Below, in pieces: positions 20,634 to 29,140 of a stretch of 64,000 nt of DNA. Source of the DNA: Buchnera aphidicola (Uroleucon sonchi) (lineage in GTDB: Bacteria; Pseudomonadota; Gammaproteobacteria; Enterobacterales; Enterobacteriaceae); contig NZ_CP047588.1 in assembly GCF_011035165.1 (NCBI RefSeq), positions 434,001 to 498,000 of the forward strand, written 5' to 3'. Each line of letters begins with the position of its first letter. The stretch's first letter is position 1. Position numbers and translations under genes: made by a program. The notes under the pieces are model-generated. The model was not told where the DNA came from. It saw only the letters and a program-made list of their open reading frames with translations, and searched no databases.

Positions 20634-21732
20634 ATGCTAGAAATTAACATTTTGAATAATAAAATTAAAAATTTTGAAATACGTATAAAAAATCTTAAGA
20701 GGTATCTTTGACTATATTGAAAAAAAATCACGTCTTTTAGAAATTCATACAGAATTATTATCACCTAAAATATGGAGAGATCAAGAATCTATTAAAAAAT
20801 TAAATAAAGAAAAATATTTTTTAAATTCAATAATAAAAAAAATTCATGCAATAGAAGAAAACATTGAAGAAATAGTTATTTTTTTTGAATTAGCAATCGA
20901 AACAAAAGATAATAAAATATTAAAAGATATCTTGATAGAAGCTGATAACATAGAAAACAAAATTAATAAACTAGAATTTTACCGTATGTTTTCGGGAAAA
21001 AATGACCATTGTAACTGTTATATTGATATACAATCTGGTTCAGGAGGAATAGAAGCGCAAGACTGGGCATATATGTTACTAAGAATGTATTTAAAATGGG
21101 CTGATAAAAAAAAATTTTATACAGAAATTATTCATGAATCTATTGGAGATAAAGTTGGTATTAAATCATCAACTATTAAAGTTTGTGGAGAATATGCTTT
21201 TGGTTGGTTAAGAACTGAAACAGGAATACATCGTTTAATTAGAAAAAGTCCTTTTGATGCAGGAAAAAGAAGACATACTTCTTTTAGTTCAATTTTTATA
21301 TATCCAGATATCAAAAATACTATTGATATCATTATAAAACCTACTGATCTAAGAATTGATGTTTATAGAGCATCTGGCGCAGGAGGTCAGCATGTCAATC
21401 GCACAGAATCAGCTGTTCGTATCACTCATTTACCCACTAATATTGTAACTCAGTGTCAAAATAATCGTTCTCAACATAAAAATAAAGAGCATGCAATTAA
21501 ACAAATGAAACTAAAATTATATGAAATGCAAATACGAGAAAAACAAAAAGAAAAACAAAAAATAGAAAAAAATAAATCTAATATTTCATGGGGAAATCAA
21601 ATACGATCATATATATTAGATAATTCAAAAATAAAAGATCTGCGTACTAACATTGAAAAAACAGATGTTCAATCAGTTTTAGACGGCGATTTAGATGATT
21701 TTATCGAACAAAGTTTAATTATTGGATTATAA
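20634..21732 (+). CDS. prfB: Peptide chain release factor 2, with programmed +1 frameshift
   Basis: RF2 ends translation at UGA and UAA. The gene starts at the ATG at 20634. It reads 25 codons to an in-frame TGA at 20709-20711, then continues in the +1 frame from GAC at 20710 to the stop ending at 21732, giving 365 residues, the same as E. coli. The codon position of the TGA (26) is also the same. The GGQ peptidyl-hydrolysis motif is present in [16 protein letters not shown], and the domain with [13 protein letters not shown] is intact. It is followed after 20 bases by lysS, the classic prfB-lysS pair. Annotation without the frameshift would miss roughly the first 100 residues. Confidence 0.96.
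20697..20712 (+). promoter_or_regulatory. prfB: prfB programmed frameshift site
   Basis: The sequence AAGAGGTATCTTTGAC combines an internal Shine-Dalgarno-like AGAGG (20698-20702), a slippery CTT codon (20706-20708), the in-frame TGA (20709-20711) and a following C. This matches the E. coli autoregulatory site: low RF2 makes the ribosome pause at UGA and shift +1. Spacing from the purine-rich element to CTT is conserved. Confidence 0.93.
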
Positions 21733-21752
21733 AAAATATTCGGAATAAAGCA

Positions 21753-23267
21753 ATGTCAAATATTATAAAAAATAGTCAAAAAAATGTTTTTAATGATGAA
21801 ATAATAGAAAGAAAAAATAAATTTTTTAATATGAAAAAAAAAGGTTTAATATTACCTGATCGTTTTAAAAAAAATGATAATTTAAAAAAAATATCTGAAA
21901 AGTATTACAATAAAAATATTGATGAATTAAAAATACTAAATATTTATGTTGCTATTTCTGGTCGTATGATACAAAGACGAATTATGGGAAAAGCAGCTTT
22001 TTGTATATTACAAGATATAGAAGGAAAAATACAAATATATGTTAATGAAAAAAAAATATCATCTAACTTATATAATGATCATTTTAAAAAATGGGATTTA
22101 GGAGATATATTAGGGGTTACAGGTTTATTATTTAAAACTAAAACCGGAGAATTATCTATTTATTGTGATAACATCAATATTCTTTCTAAATCTTTAAAAC
22201 CATTACCAAATAAATTTCATGGTTTATCTAATCAAGAAATACGTTATCGGAAAAGATATCTAGATTTAATTAGCAATAATAAAATATATAAAATTTTTAG
22301 ATATCGTTCTGATATAATTACAAAAATTCGTAATTTTATGATACAAAATAATTTTTTAGAAGTAGAAACTCCAATGTTACATAGAATTCCTGGAGGTGCA
22401 AATGCTCGTCCATTTATTACATATCACAATGAAATTAATGCGTCAATGTATTTGAGAATAGCTCCTGAATTATATTTAAAACAGTTAATTATTGGAGGTT
22501 TTGAGCGTATTTTTGAGTTAAATAGAAATTTTCGTAATGAAGGAATTTCTTCACGTCATAATCCAGAATTTACGATGATGGAAGCTTATATTGCATATTC
22601 AAATTATGAAGATATGATGCAATTTACTGAAAAAATGTTAAAGGATATTACTACATTAATTTTTAAAAACAATAAAATTATATTTGATAAATATGAATTT
22701 GATTTTAGTCAACCATTTCATAGATTAACTATGAAAAATGCTATTCTTCAATTTAATAAACATATTACATTATCTGACTTACAAGATTTTAAAAAAATAA
22801 CATTATTTGCAGAGTCTATAGGTATAAAAATAGAAAAAAAATGGGGAATAGGTCATATAGAAAATGAAATTTTTGAAAAAACAGTAGAAAAAAAATTAAT
22901 TCAACCGACTTTTATTACTGAATATCCAATAGAAGTTTCTCCATTAGCGCGACGTAATGATATTAATCAAAATATTGCTGATAGATTTGAGCTTTTTATT
23001 GCTGGTTACGAAATAGCTAACGGATTTTCAGAGTTAAATGATGCAGAAGATCAAAAAAATAGATTTTTGAAACAAATCAAACAGTCATATAAAGAAAAAA
23101 ATGAAAATATGTTTTATGATGAAGATTATATAGAAGCATTAAAATACGGTTTACCACCAACATCAGGATTAGGAATTGGCATTGACCGTTTAATTATGAT
23201 TTTAACTAATCAAACAAGTATTCGTGATGTTATTTTATTTCCTACTCTTCGTTCATTAAAAAAATAA
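21753..23267 (+). CDS. lysS: Lysyl-tRNA synthetase (class II)
   Basis: Charges tRNA-Lys. The 504 residues match E. coli LysS (505). An N-terminal anticodon-binding OB fold (ISGRMIQRRIMGKAAF, about residues 70-85) is followed by the class II core: motif 1 FLEVETPML, motif 2 FRNEGISSRHNPEFTMMEAY, and motif 3 GLPPTSGLGIGIDRLIMI. It lies 20 bases after prfB with GGAA upstream of its ATG, and is probably in one operon with prfB and lysA. Confidence 0.97.
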   Translation: MSNIIKNSQKNVFNDEIIERKNKFFNMKKKGLILPDRFKKNDNLKKISEKYYNKNIDELKILNIYVAISGRMIQRRIMGKAAFCILQDIEGKIQIYVNEKKISSNLYNDHFKKWDLGDILGVTGLLFKTKTGELSIYCDNINILSKSLKPLPNKFHGLSNQEIRYRKRYLDLISNNKIYKIFRYRSDIITKIRNFMIQNNFLEVETPMLHRIPGGANARPFITYHNEINASMYLRIAPELYLKQLIIGGFERIFELNRNFRNEGISSRHNPEFTMMEAYIAYSNYEDMMQFTEKMLKDITTLIFKNNKIIFDKYEFDFSQPFHRLTMKNAILQFNKHITLSDLQDFKKITLFAESIGIKIEKKWGIGHIENEIFEKTVEKKLIQPTFITEYPIEVSPLARRNDINQNIADRFELFIAGYEIANGFSELNDAEDQKNRFLKQIKQSYKEKNENMFYDEDYIEALKYGLPPTSGLGIGIDRLIMILTNQTSIRDVILFPTLRSLKK

Positions 23268-23337
23268 TTTTATACATTTTAATTTGTATCAAAATATTTA
23301 TGATCATTATATTTCATACAATTGCAATGAGGCAAAC

Positions 23338-24585
23338 ATGCCACAACTTTTAGAAAATAATAATAATAATATTAATATAAATAAAATTCGTGATTTAATT
23401 GAACAATATCAACCTCCATTTTGGTTATACGATGCAGATGTTATATATAAAAAAATTAAATTATTAAAAAAATTTGATGTAATTAGGTTTGCTCAAAAAT
23501 CTTGTTCAAATATTAATATATTACGTTTAATGAAAAAAAAAAATATTAAAGTAGATGCTGTTTCATTAGGTGAAATTGAAAGAGCTTTAATATCTGGATT
23601 CAAATCGCACACCAACGAAATAATTTTTACTGCAGATATTTTAGATAACGAAACTCTATCTAAAGTAGTTGATTTTCAAATTCCAGTTAATGCCGGATCT
23701 TTAGATATGTTAATACAATTAGGGAAGGTTTCTCCAGGCCACAATGTATGGTTAAGAATTAATCCAGGTTTTGGATATGGTCATAGTAAAAAAACTAATA
23801 CTGGAGGAGAAAATAGTAAACATGGTATTTGGGATCCTAAACTCGCATTACCTATTATAAAAAAATATAAATTAAAATTAATAGGTTTACATATGCATAT
23901 AGGGTCAGGTGTGAATTATTTGCATTTAGAAAAAGTTTGTCAAGCGATGATTAAACATGTGATACAATTAAATCAAAAGATATCATCAATTTCTGCTGGA
24001 GGAGGATTATCTATACCTTATAGATTCAATGAACAATCTATTGATATAGATAAGTATTTTCAGTCTTGGCATTCTGCAAGAAAAATAATATCTCAATTTT
24101 TAGGAAGAAAAATTCAATTAGAAATTGAGCCAGGAAGATTTTTAGTTGCTGAATCTGGATTTTTAGTTTCAAGAGTTTGGGCTACAAAAAAAACAAGTAA
24201 TGCAAATTTTGTGTTAGTTGATGTTGGATTTAATGATTTAATGCGACCTACTATGTATGGTAGTTATCATCATATATCTGTTATATCTGGAGATAATAGA
24301 ATAATTAATTATCACGAGATGATTGATACTATTGTTGCTGGTCCTTTATGTGAATCAGGAGATGTTTTTACGCAAAAAGAAGGGGGTACTATTCAAACAA
24401 GAAAACTACCTAAAATTCAAATAGGGGATTATTTAATTTTTCATGATGCAGGTGCTTATGGTGCTTCCATGTCTTCTAATTATAATACTAGGCCGTTAAT
24501 ACAAGAAATATTACTATATAAAAATAATTCTATTATCATTAGAAAACGTCAAACCATTAAAGAGTTATTAAGTTTAGAACAATAA
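23338..24585 (+). CDS. lysA: Diaminopimelate decarboxylase
   Basis: PLP-dependent last step of lysine synthesis, meso-diaminopimelate to L-lysine. I chose the ATG at 23338, with GAGG six bases upstream, giving 415 residues that start MPQLLENN as in E. coli (MPHSLF). An upstream TTG at 23284 would add 18 residues without support. PLP and substrate residues are visible in VIRFAQKSCSNI, GIWDP, HMHIGSG, EIEPGRFLV, GPLCESGDVF and GAYGASMSSNYN. Codons at 23533-23543 form an 11-base A run. Placed between lysS and lgt. The product is an essential amino acid for the insect, so this is a candidate symbiotic function. Confidence 0.97.
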   Translation: MPQLLENNNNNININKIRDLIEQYQPPFWLYDADVIYKKIKLLKKFDVIRFAQKSCSNINILRLMKKKNIKVDAVSLGEIERALISGFKSHTNEIIFTADILDNETLSKVVDFQIPVNAGSLDMLIQLGKVSPGHNVWLRINPGFGYGHSKKTNTGGENSKHGIWDPKLALPIIKKYKLKLIGLHMHIGSGVNYLHLEKVCQAMIKHVIQLNQKISSISAGGGLSIPYRFNEQSIDIDKYFQSWHSARKIISQFLGRKIQLEIEPGRFLVAESGFLVSRVWATKKTSNANFVLVDVGFNDLMRPTMYGSYHHISVISGDNRIINYHEMIDTIVAGPLCESGDVFTQKEGGTIQTRKLPKIQIGDYLIFHDAGAYGASMSSNYNTRPLIQEILLYKNNSIIIRKRQTIKELLSLEQ

Positions 24586-24613
24586 TTTTTTATAACAGGA
24601 TATTATGTAAAAT

Positions 24614-25465
24614 ATGTATATATTCTCCCCAAAATTTAATCCTATTATATTTTCAATTGGGCCTATATCTGCCCATTGGTATGGTTTTATGTATGTAATT
24701 AGTTTTATATTTGCAACATGGTATACAAAATATAATAAAAAAAATAAAATCAAATTATGTGATAAAAAAATAGAAATATTATTATATTTTGTTTTTATAG
24801 GATCTTTTATTGGAGGAAGAATAGGATATATCATATTTTATAATTTTCCATATTTTTATAAAAATATACTACATATATTTTATATATGGGAAGGGGGAAT
24901 GTCATTTCATGGTGGATTAATAGGAGCTATAATTAGCATCTTATATTTTTCTTTAAAATATAAAAAAAACATATTTGAAATTTCAGATTTTATATCCCCA
25001 CTCATACCATTTGGTTTAGGAGCTGGAAGACTAGGTAATTTTATTAATGGCGAACTATGGGGTCGTGTATCACCAAACTTTTCGTATGCTATGATTTTCC
25101 CAAATTCTAAATATCAAGATATAAAAATCGCAGAAAACAATGCTAATTTAAAATTACTTTTAGATAAATATGGATCATTACCTCGTCATCCTTCTCAATT
25201 ATATGAATTTTTTTTAGAAGGTATAGTATTATTTTTGATAATGAATTTTATTTCTAAAAAAAAGACGAATAAAGGATTTGTTAGTGGTATATTTTTAATT
25301 TTTTATGGAATATTTAGAATATTTTCAGAATTTTTTAGAGAACCAGATCCTCAAATAGGATTATTATATAATATTATCACTATGGGTCAAATATTATCAC
25401 TTCCCATGATAATTTTTGGATTTATTATCATTTTTCAACCTTGTTTTATAAAGAAAAAATTATGA
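24614..25465 (+). CDS. lgt: Prolipoprotein diacylglyceryl transferase
   Basis: Inner-membrane enzyme that attaches diacylglycerol from phosphatidylglycerol to the lipobox cysteine of prolipoproteins. The 283 residues (E. coli 291) are rich in membrane segments and carry HWYGFMYVISF, GGRIGYIIFYNFP, GGMSFHGGLIG with the essential histidine, and the signature GRLGNFINGELWGR. It lies 28 bases after lysA and 6 bases before thyA, as lgt and thyA are paired in E. coli. It ends in TGA. The gene for the next acylation step in E. coli (lnt) is not next to ybeX here. Confidence 0.96.
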   Translation: MYIFSPKFNPIIFSIGPISAHWYGFMYVISFIFATWYTKYNKKNKIKLCDKKIEILLYFVFIGSFIGGRIGYIIFYNFPYFYKNILHIFYIWEGGMSFHGGLIGAIISILYFSLKYKKNIFEISDFISPLIPFGLGAGRLGNFINGELWGRVSPNFSYAMIFPNSKYQDIKIAENNANLKLLLDKYGSLPRHPSQLYEFFLEGIVLFLIMNFISKKKTNKGFVSGIFLIFYGIFRIFSEFFREPDPQIGLLYNIITMGQILSLPMIIFGFIIIFQPCFIKKKL

Positions 25466-25471
25466 GATATC

Positions 25472-26266
25472 ATGAAACAATATATTCAATTAATTAAAAA
25501 AATTATTAAATTTGGAAACCAAAAACAAGATCGTACAGGCACAGGAACCTTATCTATTTTTGGTCATAATATGAAATTTAATTTAAAAAAAGGTTTTCCA
25601 CTTGTTACAACAAAAAAATGTCATACTTCATCAATTATTCATGAATTATTATGGTTTTTAAAAGGAGATACTAATATTGATTATTTAAATAAAAATAATA
25701 TATCTATTTGGAATCATTGGGCCGATGAGTCCGGAAATCTTGGTCCAATATATGGAAAACAATGGAGAAATTGGAAGACTGTTGAAGGCAATTATATTGA
25801 TCAAATACAAAATATATTAACAGAATTAAAATATAATCCTCATTCACGCAGAATGTTAGTATCAAGTTGGAATGTAGGTGAAATTAATAAAATGAAATTA
25901 CCTCCCTGTCATGTTCTATTTCAATTTTATGTCTTTCAAAAAAAATTAAGCTGTCAACTATATCAACGTTCTTGTGATGTTTTTCTTGGACTGCCTTTTA
26001 ATATAGCTAGTTATTCAATACTCATACATATGATAGCACAACAGTGTAATTTAAAAGTTGGAGAATTTTTGTGGACGGGAGGAGATGTTCATTTATATAA
26101 CAATCATATTAAATTAGCAAAAAAACAAATTCTTAGAACCCCTCGCAAACTTCCAGAATTAATTCTTCTTAAAAAACCAAAATCATTATTTCAATATTCT
26201 ATCAATGATTTTCAAATTACTGGATATCATCCTTATGACGCTATTAAGGCAAAAATATCTATATAA
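25472..26266 (+). CDS. thyA: Thymidylate synthase
   Basis: Methylates dUMP to dTMP with methylenetetrahydrofolate. The 264-residue length is identical to E. coli. The start [17 protein letters not shown], the catalytic cysteine in [12 protein letters not shown], the dUMP-binding [17 protein letters not shown] and GDVHLYNNH, and the C-terminal block are all present. It starts 6 bases after the lgt stop. Confidence 0.98.
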   Translation: MKQYIQLIKKIIKFGNQKQDRTGTGTLSIFGHNMKFNLKKGFPLVTTKKCHTSSIIHELLWFLKGDTNIDYLNKNNISIWNHWADESGNLGPIYGKQWRNWKTVEGNYIDQIQNILTELKYNPHSRRMLVSSWNVGEINKMKLPPCHVLFQFYVFQKKLSCQLYQRSCDVFLGLPFNIASYSILIHMIAQQCNLKVGEFLWTGGDVHLYNNHIKLAKKQILRTPRKLPELILLKKPKSLFQYSINDFQITGYHPYDAIKAKISI

Positions 26267-26324
26267 AAATAACATATTTATATTAATAATATACATGCAT
26301 TTTTAAATTGGATTAATTTGCAAC

Positions 26325-27644
26325 ATGAAATATATATATATTAAAACTTGGGGTTGTCAAATGAATGAATATGATTCATCTATGATAGCCAATCTATTAC
26401 AAAAAGAAAAAAAATATCTACTTACCTCGTCAATAGAACAAGCTGATATTTTAATACTAAATACTTGTTCGATAAGAGAAAAAGCACAAGAAAAACTATT
26501 TCATCAACTTGGAAGATGGAAGAAGATGAAAAATGATAATCCAAAAATCATCATTGCAGTTGGTGGATGTGTTGCTACACAAGAAGGAAAAAAAATTTTT
26601 AAAAGAGCAAATTATGTAGACATTATATTTGGCACACAAACTTTACATAAATTACCAGATATGATTTCCAAAATTGAAAATAATACGAATCGTATTATAG
26701 ATATTAGCTTTCCTAAATTAGAAAAATTTAAATACGTTTCAAAACCGATAAAAACAAAATACACCGAAAATGTATCTATTATGGAAGGATGTAATAAGCA
26801 CTGTTCATTTTGTATTGTTCCATATACCCGAGGCCACGAGCTTAGTCGTCCATGTTATGATATATTATATGAAATATCAAATTTAGCAAAACAAGGTGTT
26901 AGAGAAATTAATTTATTAGGACAAAATGTTAATGCTTATAAAGGCTTAACTATTAATGGAAAAATTTGTCGTTTTTCAGAACTAATTAGATTAGTAGCAA
27001 AAATTAATGGAATTGATAGAATTCGATTTATTACTAGTCATCCAATCGAATTTACTGATGATATTATTGAAGTATATAAAGATACTCCAAAATTAGTTAG
27101 TTTCCTACATCTTCCTGTACAAAGTGGTTCTAATAAAATTCTGAAATTAATGAAAAGATTATATACAGTAGAAGACTATAAATTAATTATAAAAAAATTA
27201 AAACTAGTTAGGCCTAATATTCAAATTAGTTCTGATTTTATAGTAGGTTTTCCAGGAGAATCGGACCAAGATTTTCAACAAACCATAGATTTAATAGAAG
27301 ATATTAATTTTGATATGAGCTTTAGTTTTATATATTCGAGACGACCTAAAACGCCTGCTGCAAAAATGAAAGATGATATTAGTCTGCAAGAAAAACAAAA
27401 ACGTTTATATATTTTACAAAATCGTATTAATATACAAACAATGCTATGGAGTAGAAAAATGTTTGGAAGCACGCAATCAATTTTAGTAGAAGGAATTTCT
27501 AATAAAAATACTACCGAATTGTTTGGTCGAACAGAAAATAATAGAATTGTCACGTTTAAAGGATCACCAAATATGATAGGACAATTTATTAATTTAAAAA
27601 TTAATAAAATTCATACATATTCATTGAAAGGTGAATTAATTTAA
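26325..27644 (+). CDS. miaB: tRNA-2-methylthio-N6-dimethylallyladenosine synthase MiaB
   Basis: Radical SAM enzyme that adds the 2-methylthio group to i6A37 of tRNAs reading UNN codons. The N-terminal domain has cysteines in [19 protein letters not shown] and [10 protein letters not shown] for the auxiliary cluster. The radical SAM CxxxCxxC lies in [15 protein letters not shown], and a C-terminal TRAM domain follows. The 439 residues are slightly shorter than E. coli (474), mainly at the end. In E. coli miaB is followed by ybeZ, ybeY and ybeX; here ybeZ is missing. Confidence 0.96.
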   Translation: MKYIYIKTWGCQMNEYDSSMIANLLQKEKKYLLTSSIEQADILILNTCSIREKAQEKLFHQLGRWKKMKNDNPKIIIAVGGCVATQEGKKIFKRANYVDIIFGTQTLHKLPDMISKIENNTNRIIDISFPKLEKFKYVSKPIKTKYTENVSIMEGCNKHCSFCIVPYTRGHELSRPCYDILYEISNLAKQGVREINLLGQNVNAYKGLTINGKICRFSELIRLVAKINGIDRIRFITSHPIEFTDDIIEVYKDTPKLVSFLHLPVQSGSNKILKLMKRLYTVEDYKLIIKKLKLVRPNIQISSDFIVGFPGESDQDFQQTIDLIEDINFDMSFSFIYSRRPKTPAAKMKDDISLQEKQKRLYILQNRINIQTMLWSRKMFGSTQSILVEGISNKNTTELFGRTENNRIVTFKGSPNMIGQFINLKINKIHTYSLKGELI

Positions 27645-27661
27645 AATATAAAGAGTTAAAT

Positions 27662-28114
27662 ATGCAAAATATTATTATTAATCTTCAAAAATGTTGTAAA
27701 AACCCTCAATATATACCAAAAAAAACACTTTTTCAAAGATGGATAAAAAATATTTTAAATAAAAAAGAAATTCATATTATTACTATTCGAGTAGTAGATA
27801 AAAAAGATATTCAAAAGTTGAATTATATTTATAGAAAAATTAATAAGCCAACAAATATTTTAGCATTTCCTTTTAATGAATTCATTAAACATAATGCTAA
27901 ATTGTTAGGAGATTTAGTAGTATGCAAAAGTATTATAGAACAAGAGTCTTATCAATATTATAAATTACTAGAAGCGCATTGGGCTCATATTACTATACAT
28001 GGTACGCTACATTTATTAGGATATGATCATAAGACAAAAAGACAAACAAATATTATGGAACAAGTAGAAAATAAAATTATGGCATCTTTAAATTATCCTA
28101 AACCATACATTTAA
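27662..28114 (+). CDS. ybeY: Endoribonuclease YbeY
   Basis: Metal-dependent RNase for 16S rRNA maturation and ribosome quality control. The 150 residues contain the UPF0054 zinc signature HGTLHLLGYDHKT, with three histidines, and the NKPTNILAFPF block that precedes it in the family. It follows miaB by 17 bases; ybeZ, which lies between them in E. coli, has been lost. Confidence 0.94.
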   Translation: MQNIIINLQKCCKNPQYIPKKTLFQRWIKNILNKKEIHIITIRVVDKKDIQKLNYIYRKINKPTNILAFPFNEFIKHNAKLLGDLVVCKSIIEQESYQYYKLLEAHWAHITIHGTLHLLGYDHKTKRQTNIMEQVENKIMASLNYPKPYI

Positions 28115-28208
28115 AAAAAAACATTAATCTGTTGTAAAAAATATTTTATCTAAGATATTTTTACCATAGAATAATAAAATACTTTTTAAAACTAGACAAT
28201 TTAATATT

Positions 28209-29078
28209 ATGAGTGATAAAAATTCTCAAAACTGTAATAAAATTAATAAAAAAGGTTTTTTTTCTATTTTATTAAATCAAATTTTTCATGATGAACCTAA
28301 AAATCGAGAAGAACTATTATCATTAATTCGTGACTCAGAACAAAATGAACTGATCGATCAAGATACTTGCGATATGCTAGAAGGTGTTATGCATATTGTG
28401 AAAAAAAGAATAAAAGATATCATGATTCCCAGAACACAAATGATTATATTAAAGTTAGAATTTAATTTAAATCAATGTTTAGATATTATTATTGAATCTG
28501 CTCATTCACGTTTTCCAGTTATGAGTAATGACAATACTCATGTTGAGGGTTTTTTAATTGCAAAAGATTTATTACCTTTTATGAAAAACTCAAGAAAAAA
28601 TTTTTGTATTCAAAGTATTATAAGACCAATTGTTGTAGTACCAGAAAGTAAATATGTCGATAGAATGTTAAAAGAATTTCGAGCAACAAGAAATCATATG
28701 GCAATAGTAATAGATGAATTTGGAATAGTTTCAGGTTTAGTTACTATAGAAGATATTCTTGAATTAATTGTAGGAGAAATTGATGATGAATATGATGATA
28801 TAGAAACATTAAATATTAGAAGATTAAAAAAATCTATTTTTTCTGTTAAAGCGCTTACAGAAATTAAAGAATTTAATACAGCTTTTCATGCTAATTTTAA
28901 AGATGATGAAGTAGATACTATTGGCGGGTTAGTTATGAAAGCATTTGGTTATCTACCAATTAAAGGAGAAAGCATTAATATTGATGGTTACATTTTTAAA
29001 ATATCTATAGCAGATAGCCGAAAAGTAATACAAATACATGTAACTATTCCAGAACATATAATACCAATATTAGAATAA
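28209..29078 (+). CDS. ybeX: CorC/YbeX-type CBS-domain protein
   Basis: A soluble pair of CBS domains (about residues 70-190; DIMIPRTQMIIL, HSRFPVMS, MAIVIDEFGIVSGLVTIEDILELIVGEI) is followed by a CorC/HlyC C-terminal domain. E. coli YbeX was linked to magnesium and cobalt efflux (CorC) and more recently to ribosome metabolism; the biochemical role is not settled. The 289 residues match E. coli (292). It keeps the E. coli position after ybeY, but lnt, which follows in E. coli, is absent and leuS comes next. Confidence 0.92.
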   Translation: MSDKNSQNCNKINKKGFFSILLNQIFHDEPKNREELLSLIRDSEQNELIDQDTCDMLEGVMHIVKKRIKDIMIPRTQMIILKLEFNLNQCLDIIIESAHSRFPVMSNDNTHVEGFLIAKDLLPFMKNSRKNFCIQSIIRPIVVVPESKYVDRMLKEFRATRNHMAIVIDEFGIVSGLVTIEDILELIVGEIDDEYDDIETLNIRRLKKSIFSVKALTEIKEFNTAFHANFKDDEVDTIGGLVMKAFGYLPIKGESINIDGYIFKISIADSRKVIQIHVTIPEHIIPILE

Positions 29079-29140
29079 ATATAGATTTTTTCTATTCAAT
29101 TTGTAAAATATATTTTTAAACATTTTTATTAGAGAAAAAT

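Noticed and set aside
20634-20711. prfB as a frameshifted pseudogene
   Set aside because: The shift sits at the conserved programmed site with the SD-like element and CTT-TGA-C, and the combined product has the full 365 residues.
23284-23337. lysA extended to the upstream TTG
   Set aside because: No family similarity in the added 18 residues, and the downstream ATG has a GAGG site.
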